Of a stretch of DNA of 64,000 nt, positions 29,194 to 39,059 are shown piece after piece (position 1 is the stretch's first letter; each line of letters starts with the position of its first letter). Below the pieces are notes generated by a model that had not been told where the DNA came from, searched no databases, and saw nothing but the letters and a program-made list of their open reading frames with translations. Made by a program: the position numbers and the translations under genes. The stretch is from positions 1,178,001-1,242,000 of the forward strand of contig OX337236.1 in assembly GCA_946965045.2 (NCBI GenBank), given 5' to 3'. This DNA is from Epithemia pelagica. Its lineage: Eukaryota > Bacillariophyta > Bacillariophyceae > Surirellales > Surirellaceae.

Positions 29194-31386
29194 TCAGGTC
29201 ATGACTAGAACAACCATATCATCAAGAGAAATTTCGAACCAAGCCGGAATGATTGTCACGTGACGGAAAGATCCGGAAAAGTCGTCTCCGATATCCATTC
29301 CAAACAGGCTTGCACCGTTGATCCTGTGGGGAAACCGAGCCACTTCTCGCAAGCCAAGACTTGCTTTGAGAGAATCCACGTACGATGACATGGTGATTAC
29401 GTAGTCTACTGTCACCGCCTTTGCTGTCATGGTTGTTTCAAGCAGATGTGTGTCAAGACACGTTTGGTTCTCGTGAGACTCTGCAGTGCATTCGTTGTGA
29501 GTAGGCGCTTTGGGTTCCGCAGTACGAACAAGTTCATAACCCTGTTCTTGCAGAAATGCCAGTGGATCTTTGTGAAACTTGTCCGTTTGACAGTCCAGCT
29601 CCGGATCGGCTCGACAACTGGGCGAACAATCGAGTGTATAGGTAACAAACTGCACAGGAAGGGCATGTAAGTGACTGTGAAGCGGAGTCGAATGGCATCC
29701 TCCTGTTAGGTAGTGTACATGGCGAATCATGTCGGTCGAAGTGGTTGTCCTTCCATGATGTTGCCGCAGAGCATCTTGAACGATCCATCGGTTTACCGCA
29801 ACGGGTCCTTGTTGATGGAACAGTCCCAGGTAGATCAAGGCAAGCAGGTTGGGAACAATCATGAAAATACCGCAAAAGATTAATCGCCAGAACCTGTTGC
29901 TTTTGTTGGAGCCACGAAACAAGTCCGATACCTGTTGACCTGCAATGAGACATGACAGTGGTAAGATAGGTAGAAGGAAGCGAAATTCCTTGTGGGCATT
30001 CAAGGACAGGAGTGATATATAAGATAGACAAAGAATCCATAAATTGCGGTATCCTTGTTTCCTTTGGTGCCTGGGTGTGGCTTTGCAACGATCCCTTGCA
30101 TCCATGAGGACAAAGGGGTAAACGAGACCCAGAACCACTGGCAATGCCACGGTGAAGTTCCAATGCCAGTCATGGGAACCGTACAGCGTGGCTTGGTCCA
30201 ACAAGACATTGAAATGATAGTTTCCCAGGAATGGCATGGTCCAAAATCCATAAAAGAGACGATCTACGAGCAACGAAGACGCCACACCCAGGGCACCAAA
30301 GAGGGCGCAGGGAACAAACAGAAACGATATTTGATGGACAAGCGTTTCTTGTTGTTCTAATGCCATGATAATCCCCATGGGGATGTAGATTGCCAATGCC
30401 GTAAAACGAACGGACGCTGCCATACCACCGAGGAAAAAGGCGCTCGAAAGACGTATTCTTGCCGACAGTGGTGACAGCAACCAAGAGTCGTGACGATTTC
30501 TTGAGATCGTTCCCAGAAATTCAGGACTCACCAAGGCAATACTTGTCATGATGAGCATTGTTTCTTGAGAGTTGGCATAGGTTCTCACCATGGTAAAGGC
30601 ACCAAACCACGAAACCAGGCTGCAAAAGAGGCACCAGGGCGGTAAAACACAAATGTGTTGATTCTCTCTATGGTCGTCCTCTTCACTTAGTCTGGATGCC
30701 GTTACGTTGGCAGTTGTGGTTGGCGATGACAAAATGGTTGATCCTGTTTCTGTCACGTTATCATAAGCCTTCCTAGGTTGTAGCCATTTGGCACAATACC
30801 AAACTGCATAGTCGGTCGGCGCTGCAACCCCAATCGCATACAGGCACATGGGACCTCGAGCGATCAACCACCAAAGGCAGAACGACAGGGAGGGGCTCTT
30901 TGCGATTGGCCATCCCAGTCTAGTCAGAAGTGCAACACCTTGGCGTATAACAGAATAAAAGAGACACACTGGTACAATGGACAAATGTGACCGCACGGGG
31001 CCCCACATACTCTGATGGAGAAAGTGCAGGAACCAAGGGTAGAACCCTGGAGCACTAGCACCTTGATTCTCGAATCCAAATGTTTCATCTGTCATGTGGT
31101 CCAGTCGACGTTTCCATTCCCACGTAAATCCAGGGCATGTCCATAGTCCCTCGTCGACTTGCTTGTCACCGAGTCCGTTTGTTGTGATGTTGATGCGGTC
31201 GGCCCCAAACACGTGACAATAGGCAGGCTCCAGTGTTTGCCAAAATTCGTCTGGATCAAAGTAGGTTTGAACCAAAAATGTGTTGAGGATCCTGAAAAGA
31301 CATATTCCCAAGAACACTAAAACTTCGTTGGTTGCTGTCGCAAAGGAAGAGGACCGAGCGGCCGACGGTCCAGTCACCAGCACCAT
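29194..31386 (-). CDS. PIGB: GPI mannosyltransferase 3, PIG-B/Gpi10 type (GT22)
   Basis: 730 aa from ATG 31386; upstream codons in frame start only at GTG. This ER enzyme adds the third mannose of the GPI anchor core using dolichol-phosphate mannose. The luminal first-loop motif TYFDPDEFWQTLEPAYCHVF is the family signature, with the catalytic DE pair. TWEW follows after an insertion of ~30 residues, where PIG-B normally has FGYGYLTWEW, so the loop is enlarged. HKEFRFLLPILP is the second GT22 signature. About ten hydrophobic spans are visible. The C-terminal soluble part (~560-730) is larger than usual. Confidence 0.9.
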   Translation of the reverse strand: MVLVTGPSAARSSSFATATNEVLVFLGICLFRILNTFLVQTYFDPDEFWQTLEPAYCHVFGADRINITTNGLGDKQVDEGLWTCPGFTWEWKRRLDHMTDETFGFENQGASAPGFYPWFLHFLHQSMWGPVRSHLSIVPVCLFYSVIRQGVALLTRLGWPIAKSPSLSFCLWWLIARGPMCLYAIGVAAPTDYAVWYCAKWLQPRKAYDNVTETGSTILSSPTTTANVTASRLSEEDDHRENQHICVLPPWCLFCSLVSWFGAFTMVRTYANSQETMLIMTSIALVSPEFLGTISRNRHDSWLLSPLSARIRLSSAFFLGGMAASVRFTALAIYIPMGIIMALEQQETLVHQISFLFVPCALFGALGVASSLLVDRLFYGFWTMPFLGNYHFNVLLDQATLYGSHDWHWNFTVALPVVLGLVYPFVLMDARDRCKATPRHQRKQGYRNLWILCLSYISLLSLNAHKEFRFLLPILPLSCLIAGQQVSDLFRGSNKSNRFWRLIFCGIFMIVPNLLALIYLGLFHQQGPVAVNRWIVQDALRQHHGRTTTSTDMIRHVHYLTGGCHSTPLHSHLHALPVQFVTYTLDCSPSCRADPELDCQTDKFHKDPLAFLQEQGYELVRTAEPKAPTHNECTAESHENQTCLDTHLLETTMTAKAVTVDYVITMSSYVDSLKASLGLREVARFPHRINGASLFGMDIGDDFSGSFRHVTIIPAWFEISLDDMVVLVMT

Positions 31387-31896
31387 GGTCAAACTTTCAA
31401 AAGTGTCACGCCACAAACTGTGATGGCAGAAAGCTCGGTGCGCACGCGCAAAAGAGGGTCGTGCATGCGCTCGGGGGTCGGGGGACTGCGTCACGCCTGG
31501 CGACACTTTCGCTTCAAAGGCCTACCTCTAGTAGACCTACCTACTCCTTTCGAACTGGGAAATCCAACATCCTGTGTAGATCCAACAACACCAAAAAGAA
31601 CAAAAGGACATGTCACTACAAGAAATAATCAAGCGGCCAAACTTGAACATGAACTATCTATTCGAGACGGGCTGTACCTAGAAAGTGTGGCGGTTATCAT
31701 CTCTTTCCCAAATCAACAGATGACATCAGTCTCTTTACCTTGGCTTGTGGAGTTGAAGTGCTGGCTAGTTTGGTTGACAACATTTTTCTGGGTTCTGGGA
31801 ACGCAGATACGAAAGTATCGGCCTCTCTATAATATTTCTCTACGTGTTTGATTGGTATGAACAGGGATGGAAGAAGGAGATATGCAAATTTGCCAT
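31387..31896. other. intergenic region upstream of PIGB
   Basis: About 510 bp; should hold the PIGB promoter and the 3' end of the methyltransferase transcript. Nothing else is seen. Confidence 0.55.
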
Positions 31897-32733
31897 TTAC
31901 GTGTTTTTGATAGCAACAGCCAAAAATACTTTGGCAGAGTCTTGGGGTCCCATTTGCAACAAAAGCTCCTCGTGCGTTTGTTCTGTAGTGCAGTTCGCTG
32001 CAGCATGCATTTGTCTCACCTTGTCGAGAGTCATGCCATTGGCCGGTTGTCCTTCTCCGGCCGGCCAGTCAACATGCAACCATTTACCATTGGGCTTCAA
32101 TAACCGTCCCAAAGCTTGACAGGTGGCTTCCAAATCCTCTTCTGGAATAAAATTCATTACCGAACTTGCCACAATGACATCGACTTTACCCTCCAACGAT
32201 TTTATCGTGTCATCAAAATTTGAGGACGTGGTTCTTGAGGTTCCGGCATGGGCCAAGATTCCCGAAATGGCCGTGACGTTATTCCATTCTCGTGTTTCGA
32301 TTTTATCTTGCAATAATTCAATCATTTTGGGTGCGGCATCTACCGCCACAACACGTCCCACTTGAGGACGCAAGCGGTCCGTCAACAATCCAGTGCCACA
32401 GCCAAAATCCAACACTGTCAAGGTCGATCGATCTCCTCCTTCTTCTTCTTCTTCTTCCATTCCTAGGTTGGACCAAAGTATCGAATGTAATCCTGCGGCA
32501 TAACCACTGGCCAAATCATCCCATGTGCCGGCCATACTATTCCATTCGTCGTTCACTTGCGACTGCGCCGATGAACTGGTATCCGCCATGTTTAACAGGG
32601 TCTGGTGCGTACCATATGTGTTCACGTGGATGGCGAATAATCGATTGCAATTGTAACTGTCGTGAAGAACAAACCCTGATACGGTAAGTTGGAGAATGAT
32701 TGCTAGAACCAATCGCCAACAGCCCATTCCCAT
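31897..32733 (-). CDS. class I SAM-dependent methyltransferase
   Basis: 278 aa from ATG 32733; the frame extends upstream but only from a TTG. The N-terminus GCWRLVLAIILQLTVSGFVL is a signal peptide ending SGF, which suggests plastid or secretory routing; a shorter start at MADTSSSAQ would be cytosolic. Rossmann motif I is VLDFGCGTGLLTDRL, the acidic post-I residue is in RVVAVDAAPKMIELL, motif II is VDVIVASSVMNFI, and motif III is LKPNGKWLHVDW. This is the methyltransferase_11 type. The substrate cannot be told. It shares a ~280 bp divergent promoter region with the next gene. Confidence 0.85.
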   Translation of the reverse strand: MGMGCWRLVLAIILQLTVSGFVLHDSYNCNRLFAIHVNTYGTHQTLLNMADTSSSAQSQVNDEWNSMAGTWDDLASGYAAGLHSILWSNLGMEEEEEEGGDRSTLTVLDFGCGTGLLTDRLRPQVGRVVAVDAAPKMIELLQDKIETREWNNVTAISGILAHAGTSRTTSSNFDDTIKSLEGKVDVIVASSVMNFIPEEDLEATCQALGRLLKPNGKWLHVDWPAGEGQPANGMTLDKVRQMHAAANCTTEQTHEELLLQMGPQDSAKVFLAVAIKNT

Positions 32734-33011
32734 TTCCCATTGTTGTGGTTGGATCGGGGGTATCTTTTTCTGATCGTTTCGTTTAAATTTCAAATTATGT
32801 CGATGGGGCTTTGGTCCCGTGGCATTCGGAGTGTGTCGTATAAGCTGCAAGCCGGCGTGCTCGCATGTTTTTTCAGTCGTACCTCGGACGTGTTTCGGTT
32901 GGATGGAGATATTTTTCTGATCGTGTCTTAAATGGACCATGAAAGAGTGCTCTTCTTTGAAAGGCTTGCCCCTCAACACACAATTTGACATCAACTGACC
33001 GACGCGTTCCA

Positions 33012-33587
33012 ATGGAGGTTAATGAATTGATGCATCTATGGGTCAGCGATGAGGAAGGAAAGCATCGGCGTTTGTTGCGAGAAACGGCGGCGCTGGCGGC
33101 GGCGTCAGAACGACGCTTCCTGACTATTGAGGAAGAAATCAAAGAGCAACTTGGCTTGATGATCGCCTTTTCTGTCTTTTTCCTCCTCATTGCATACCTG
33201 ATTCTACGGTCGTTTTATACCTGCTTGCTAATGGATGACGACAGCTACCATGATGGCAGTCAAATGGCTTCCACAACAGCCATGGGAGATAGTGACGATG
33301 AAAATAGCTGGAGTTCTGTAAGCATTGAAGAGAAAGGAGAAGTCGACCCTGATTCGGAGGACCATGAGAAAAAGGGAAAATCTAACGGCCCTTCAACCCA
33401 GACTGGTTGCCGGCAGAGCGAGAATGAAACGGACGGAGAAACTGACCAAGTGGATTCCACACTTGCAATGTCGTTTTCATTGTCATCTACATCCTTGTCG
33501 ACGCACTCCGGCGACGACGTCAAATACCACGCAGAGTGGACGGAGCGTGATCGCAACGATTCAGCGAAGAGCGATTCTGGAGTTTGA
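33012..33587 (+). CDS. small single-span membrane protein, unknown
   Basis: 191 aa from ATG 33012. Residues 1-50 are helical and charged (LRETAALAAASERRFLTIEE), then a membrane span LGLMIAFSVFFLLIAYLILR (~54-75). The rest is an acidic Ser/Asp/Glu-rich tail without recognisable domains. I do not recognise the family. Divergent to the methyltransferase gene. Confidence 0.6.
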   Translation: MEVNELMHLWVSDEEGKHRRLLRETAALAAASERRFLTIEEEIKEQLGLMIAFSVFFLLIAYLILRSFYTCLLMDDDSYHDGSQMASTTAMGDSDDENSWSSVSIEEKGEVDPDSEDHEKKGKSNGPSTQTGCRQSENETDGETDQVDSTLAMSFSLSSTSLSTHSGDDVKYHAEWTERDRNDSAKSDSGV

Positions 33588-34280
33588 GAGAGTCGCCTTT
33601 GATCAGTCAGCTACAACATGGGTCACAGGACCACATGTCAACAGGTGGAGCGAAGCATCTAAAGCAAAGTCCCGCGCCAACACTTCCTGGTTAATGACGT
33701 CACTTAGTCCCCGACCTGACTCGAGCATTGACGCCGGGAAATACACCACATGTCATGAAATTGATCTAGCCAGCAGAACAGAACTCCAAAGGTGAAGACT
33801 TGATACATTACGGATATGGACATCAATACGCTATGAAAGCTACCATCGCTTGTGGGATCCTGTGCTGAAAGACAACATTGTTCGAGAGGGTTTGAGTAAA
33901 GGATCTCATGAGCGTGCACAATCGAAAGATCGGACCTTAACGATAACAGTTCCCATTAAACATGGATGCCTCATACAGTGTGAGAACCTGGCAATCTGTG
34001 TTTTTGTCACCGTACCTGTCGAACCTCAAAAGAGCAGAGTGTTTTTACCATAGTCGGTTATGATTATTTTGGGGATAACTAAGACAAAGACTAGCTCTCT
34101 AGAGTACCTAGGATACCGTCGATCAACAAGAACACTAGCAGTCGCACATGTGTCGTCTATCATGTGCACAGTCAGGCCGTCGACACGCGACCTTTGTCAA
34201 AACCATCCATCTCTCTGTTTTTTTTTTTTCAGATTAATTTCAGATTCACGAGGAGAATCGATGACGGTGTCCTCGACATC
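33588..34280. other. intergenic region upstream of UTP3
   Basis: About 690 bp with only short frames. A T-run just before 34240 precedes the UTP3 start. No gene is seen. Confidence 0.55.
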
Positions 34281-36921
34281 ATGGGTGGAAAAAAGCATCG
34301 CCGCAATACGGCCAAGACTGGAGACAAGTCTTTGTACAAACAACGATCCGTGGCGGCCGAGAAGCAAAACGATGACCGTAGCGACGATGATGGGGATGCA
34401 ATGTACAGTAAAGTGGATCGATTCTACAACCAACAGGATGAAGAAGATTACATGGAACTTACGGGTGGAAACAAAAATGACGAGGAGGATGACGAATTAA
34501 TGCAACAAGAAGCTGTGTTGGATCTAGGTGGAGGTGATGTCAGTAGTAGCGAAGACGAAGATGATGAGGAGGAGGACGACGACGAAGAGATCGACAACGA
34601 CAAAGATGAACGTGACCGAGTAAAGCCGTCTTCATTGTCAAATCAGGAGGCATTGGTCTCGAGCAGTGATGATGAGGATGATGAAGAAGATGAAGATGAT
34701 GTGCGGAATTGGGGGACTAGGAAGTCCGTTTACTATCATGGGGATACAGCTGATTTGGAAATTGGCCAAGAAGAAGAGGATGCTTTCGTAGAAGAGGAAG
34801 CGGCGCGCGAAGTGCATTTGGCACGGATGAAGGACCTCTCAGAACAGGAATTTGTCATGTCTGATGCTGAAGATGATGAAGGAGAGGAAGAGAATACCGA
34901 AAAGCAATCTTTGGCCGGCCTTTCATCCGCATCCAAGACAGTTGAACGTGTACAACATCAAACAGTAGGGGGTACACGTGACACGCGAACGTGGTCGGTC
35001 AAAGAACAACGAACGTTTTTGCAACAACATCATCCTGAATTCCTGCCTTTGGTGACACATTTTACAGATGTCATTCAAGATTTTGAAAAAAGAACCAATG
35101 TCGTAGTTCGAGCACTGTACGAAAGTGAACAAAAGGGAGACAAAGGGACCAACCGTCCAAGTACAGCCCAGGTAAGCCTTCATATTTACCATGAAACTGT
35201 TAGAGAGAATTCTCTTTGTTGATTGTATCATGTTCAGACGCTTGTGTCAGACATGGTAAAATGGACAACTGGATGGCACCCATGATAGGCTGGAGCAGAA
35301 GGAGCTGAGCTCCCAGTGTTGTTCGGGTAGAAAAGTGGTGCAAAAGTAGTTGCGACAGTGACGAATCGTCGCTTGTCCAAAGAGCCTAAGAAAAATCCTA
35401 CGATTTTCATCCTTTCCTACGTGATGTAAAATCGCTTGGTTGGCTTGGACATCGCCCTTTCTGATCTCGCTCTTATTTCTTTGTGTCTCTCAATTATCTC
35501 ACCATGTCTGTTTTCCTATTTCATGTCTTCTTTGATTTTTTTGATGGATTGCGGTTATGCAGGAAGTTGGGGCCACACCTGAAGGCGAACAGTACCTCTT
35601 GGCTCGTGCCTTGTTACAATCTTCAGCCGCCTTGAATCTGGCTACTTACCTGTTGCTGAAATCGGATTATGCGGAAGAAGCGTCGGCAAAAAAGAACCAA
35701 CAAAAGAAATCGTTCATGGGCAGTGACGAATCCATCATGAGTAGACATCCCGTTTTGGATCATTTACAGAAACTCGATCGACTGGCGGAATCAATGGAAA
35801 ACAGTGTTAATAACCCACAATCATCATCTTCACTCAATGAACAAATAACACATTTGGTCAAAGCATCAGCCCTGTTGGAAAACGGCGCGCTCCTCGACGA
35901 CCAAGAGGATGATCAGGATTCGAGTAGCAGTGAGGGTCAAAACGACGACGACGACGAAGAGGATGGCGACCATGACATGGATAGAAAGGAAGAAGCTCTG
36001 AGGGATGGAAAAGTGATCCAATCTGATGAGAACGATAGTGAAGATGATACCGACAGTTCTACTAGTGATCACTCTGTTGATGAGAAAGTGAAGGAATCGC
36101 AACGAGAAACAAACATGATGAACGAAGCCAGGTTTGCTCTCCGACTTGATGAGATTGGTGTCCAGAATGGAAAGGAGGAAGATGAAGAGACAGGTGCAGA
36201 AAGAAAGCGTCGGAGACGACGCGCGGCTCCTGAGTTTGGGGAAGATACGGATCCAGCCATGGCAGGGGGCATCTCGTCGACAACAAACGTGGCAAATCGC
36301 GCCCAGAGTGCGTCTCGTTCTTTGGCGACTACGGTTAATGCCTTGGAACAACGATTTGCTACATCCTCTAGAAAGCGAAACAAGCATACTTCGGATATGG
36401 CAGATCAACTAGACGATGTAGATCGCGGAGAAGGCGACAAGGAAAATGAAATCAGGCGAGGATTGGAGCTCATGGAAGCTGAGTTGGGTAAATTGGAGAG
36501 TGACAATGACGAGGACAATCAGGCTGGTAGTGATGACGACAAAGACGATGAGCAAGATTTGGATGATGACGATGCGGACTTGGCTTTTTACAATAAGATA
36601 GCCAATTCGAGTAGTGAGAAGAAGAAGCAACGTCGTGACCGGTATGCTGTGGCACCCAAGTTTCCTCGTCCCGACGCAACAGTGGAGGACGGTGGAGAAC
36701 GGGCTGTATCTCGTACCATCATGAAAAACCGAGGGTTGGTGGCCCACAAGAACAAGTTAAATCGCAATCCACGTGTCAAGAAACGAGAACAGTACCGGCG
36801 GGCCTTGATTCGACGCAAGGGTGCCGTACGTGCGATACGTGATCCACGAGAGGGACATATATATGGTGGAGAAGAAACTGGTATCAAGAGTGGATTGAAA
36901 CGTAGTCGCAATCTTACATAA
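34281..36921 (+). CDS. UTP3: UTP3/Sas10, small-subunit processome protein; one intron (35172-35562)
   Basis: Exon 1 34281-35171 and exon 2 35563-36921 give 749 aa. The 391 bp intron has GTAAGC and TATGCAG borders and is phase 0 (TAQ-EVGATPEG). The protein acts in the nucleolus in 18S rRNA maturation. The start MGGKKHRRNTAK is basic. Long acidic stretches follow (~60-230). The Sas10/Utp3/C1D domain spans the splice site (FLPLVTHFTDVIQDFEKRTN, then LLARALLQSSAALNLATYLL and HPVLDHLQKLDRL). The Sas10 C-terminal domain is very clear: AVSRTIMKNRGLVAHKNKLN, then NPRVKKREQYRRALIRRKGA and IYGGEETGIKSGLKRS. These are family hallmarks. Confidence 0.94.
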
Positions 36922-37222
36922 ATTGACTAGAACAAGATAGAAGATAGCGAGACTCACCAACGACCTTATCTTATCGCCATAACCTACAACGTTGGAGCCC
37001 ATACACACGGAATTTGTCCCTTCCTCGTAGCAGCATCCCATCATGTCTGCGAAGGGTGTTCCCTGTCTGAATATCATTCACGCTGTGACCGGTGATTTAG
37101 CCATTACGAGCAAGCGATGATAAGCTCCCTGTTGAGGGTTCCTTCATCAATTCTATCAAGCCATCAAGTTGCGATTGTTGTTACGATCTTGGCATTGATA
37201 GTCTCTGAACATCATTCTTGCG
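36922..37222. other. convergent intergenic region
   Basis: About 300 bp between the UTP3 stop and the end of the minus-strand glycosyltransferase-like gene. Nothing seen. Confidence 0.55.
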
Positions 37223-38791
37223 TTACTCGACCAATTCCGTGTGCGTCATGTCGTAGTCACTCAAGATACCGCCTCGGTCCACATAGGCTTGATACTCATT
37301 CAGGCGTCGTTCCAACAATGGTGTCCGATCCCGATCCCTGTCGACTTGATCTATCATACGAATGACACCCTTGTATTGGGGTGTCAAGGATGCTGACTGG
37401 GGAGCAGCCAGTTGATAATTTTGTACCTTTTTGAGTGCCACGTGCAATTCCATGGCCTGAAGCAAAGAAGCATGTGGCTTTTCAAATACCTCTGTCCCAT
37501 CGGCAAAGGTTCGTTTGCGATACTTGCCAACACGACGATAATTCTTGTTGGGCAAATGCCAGACGGTCAAGGTTCCAAATCGTTGCAAGGGCAAGACCTG
37601 TTGGACGTTGCAATGTCGGCCACCATACAACATTTGTGAAGACATCCAGACACGCTGTGTCCCCTCTGTTGGTTGACTTCCATGACCAGGACGATTGGTC
37701 GCAACGTCAAACTTGCAGCGTTCCTTCCATGCCTGCAATAAGGGTGCTGTGGCCAAAAACATGCCTTGATGATGATTTTTCATTGTCACATAATCATGGG
37801 CCAAGGGTTTTTGCTCCAAGGTTTTAGCTGCATCTGGGAAAATGTTGGGTCGTTCAAATCCCGAGTGTTCCCAATATACTCTTGTGACATTTTGAGTGGC
37901 GTGACGAGTATTGTCATCCATAATGACATTGGCTGGATAATTGTATTCGTAACGAACAATGCCGACATTGAAATCTGAAGGACGATACACCTTCGATCCA
38001 TGTTCTTGTTTGGAGAGTAAGGATTCAATGTGCTTGGTTTCCAACCAGTAACTGGCCACTGTAGTGGGTGTAACTCGGATATCATCTTCCGAATAAATAA
38101 ACAAATCGTAGTTGGAAAGATTCTCGTAAAAGACTTGTCGATGACAATCGACCAAATGCAATCGCAACGATTTTGGTTTCAAGGCAATTGTGATTTCAAA
38201 TTGAACAGGAGAATTCTCGTCCAAAGAATTGGGAGCCGCCAATCGGAATCTATCATTCCATAAATCAATGAGTGCCACTGGATAAGCGACGGTCGAATGA
38301 ATGACGACATGGACATGGGCAGCACCTGCCACTGCCAAATCATGGTAGGAATCCAGCACTTCTTCCAAATGTGGTATTTGTGAAAAGTCAAAGGCTACCA
38401 ATACAACCAAGATACGAAGACCCTGCAATACACTTGGAGTAGTCGAAGCATGGTCAGTCCACCAAGGTGCAGAAGCATTGATGTGGTGTTCCGGCGACAC
38501 AGAGGACGACGTTCGTCTTGGAACAACCTCATGCGCAGAGGTTTCATGTTGTTTCGGTTGCGAGTGAAGTTGAGATCGCATCAAAGGTGGTGGCACTGTA
38601 TTCGATGAGGGAACAAGAGGAGATACTCCTGTCGTAGCAAGGTGCATCACAATGGACCCAGAAACAATGCATCCCAACAAAAATCCTACCAATGCCATTA
38701 GAACTGGCAAGGGTAATCCCATCATCAACGAATGTGTCTTGTTGGTTTTGCTGCCATTATGGCGACGCCTTGGTCCCCGAGTGAATTGCAT
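37223..38791 (-). CDS. type II membrane protein, glycosyltransferase-like
   Basis: 522 aa. A basic cytosolic start (MQFTRGPRRRHNGSK) precedes one membrane span (PVLMALVGFLLGCIVSGSIV, ~29-48) and a Ser/Pro-rich stem, the layout of Golgi glycosyltransferases. The luminal domain starts with a Rossmann-like strand (GLRILVVLVAF) and contains YDLFIYSEDDIRVTP. Its EDD acidic cluster after a strand is where GT-A enzymes bind the metal and nucleotide sugar. Later blocks are FNVGIVRYEYN, HHQGMFLATAPLLQAW and MSSQMLYGGRHCNVQQVLPL. I cannot assign a CAZy family. The start lies 268 bp from the divergent XPF gene. Confidence 0.7.
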   Translation of the reverse strand: MQFTRGPRRRHNGSKTNKTHSLMMGLPLPVLMALVGFLLGCIVSGSIVMHLATTGVSPLVPSSNTVPPPLMRSQLHSQPKQHETSAHEVVPRRTSSSVSPEHHINASAPWWTDHASTTPSVLQGLRILVVLVAFDFSQIPHLEEVLDSYHDLAVAGAAHVHVVIHSTVAYPVALIDLWNDRFRLAAPNSLDENSPVQFEITIALKPKSLRLHLVDCHRQVFYENLSNYDLFIYSEDDIRVTPTTVASYWLETKHIESLLSKQEHGSKVYRPSDFNVGIVRYEYNYPANVIMDDNTRHATQNVTRVYWEHSGFERPNIFPDAAKTLEQKPLAHDYVTMKNHHQGMFLATAPLLQAWKERCKFDVATNRPGHGSQPTEGTQRVWMSSQMLYGGRHCNVQQVLPLQRFGTLTVWHLPNKNYRRVGKYRKRTFADGTEVFEKPHASLLQAMELHVALKKVQNYQLAAPQSASLTPQYKGVIRMIDQVDRDRDRTPLLERRLNEYQAYVDRGGILSDYDMTHTELVE

Positions 38792-39059
38792 CGTCGTTCA
38801 CAGTCACGCAATAAGTCTCATTCTCATCTCCTCTCTTGCTACGGATACTCTGCCATCATTGTCGGGGATGGAGAGTTTGAGCCGCGCAAACGGTTATCTT
38901 TGTAGCACAAGCCAGGGTATCGGCGCACGATAATGCACGTATCTCACGGCGCGGCTTGCGGCTTTTCCTGCCCCCAAACCCCCACCCGAGCAGAGCTCCA
39001 ACTGCAAGACCCCCCAAACCACTCAATCGCGCGTTGCCTCCCACAAAACGGATGAGACC
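38792..39059. promoter_or_regulatory. divergent promoter region
   Basis: The 268 bp between the start codons of the glycosyltransferase-like gene (minus) and XPF (plus) must carry both promoters. A GC-rich stretch lies near 38940-39010. No individual element can be named. Confidence 0.5.
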
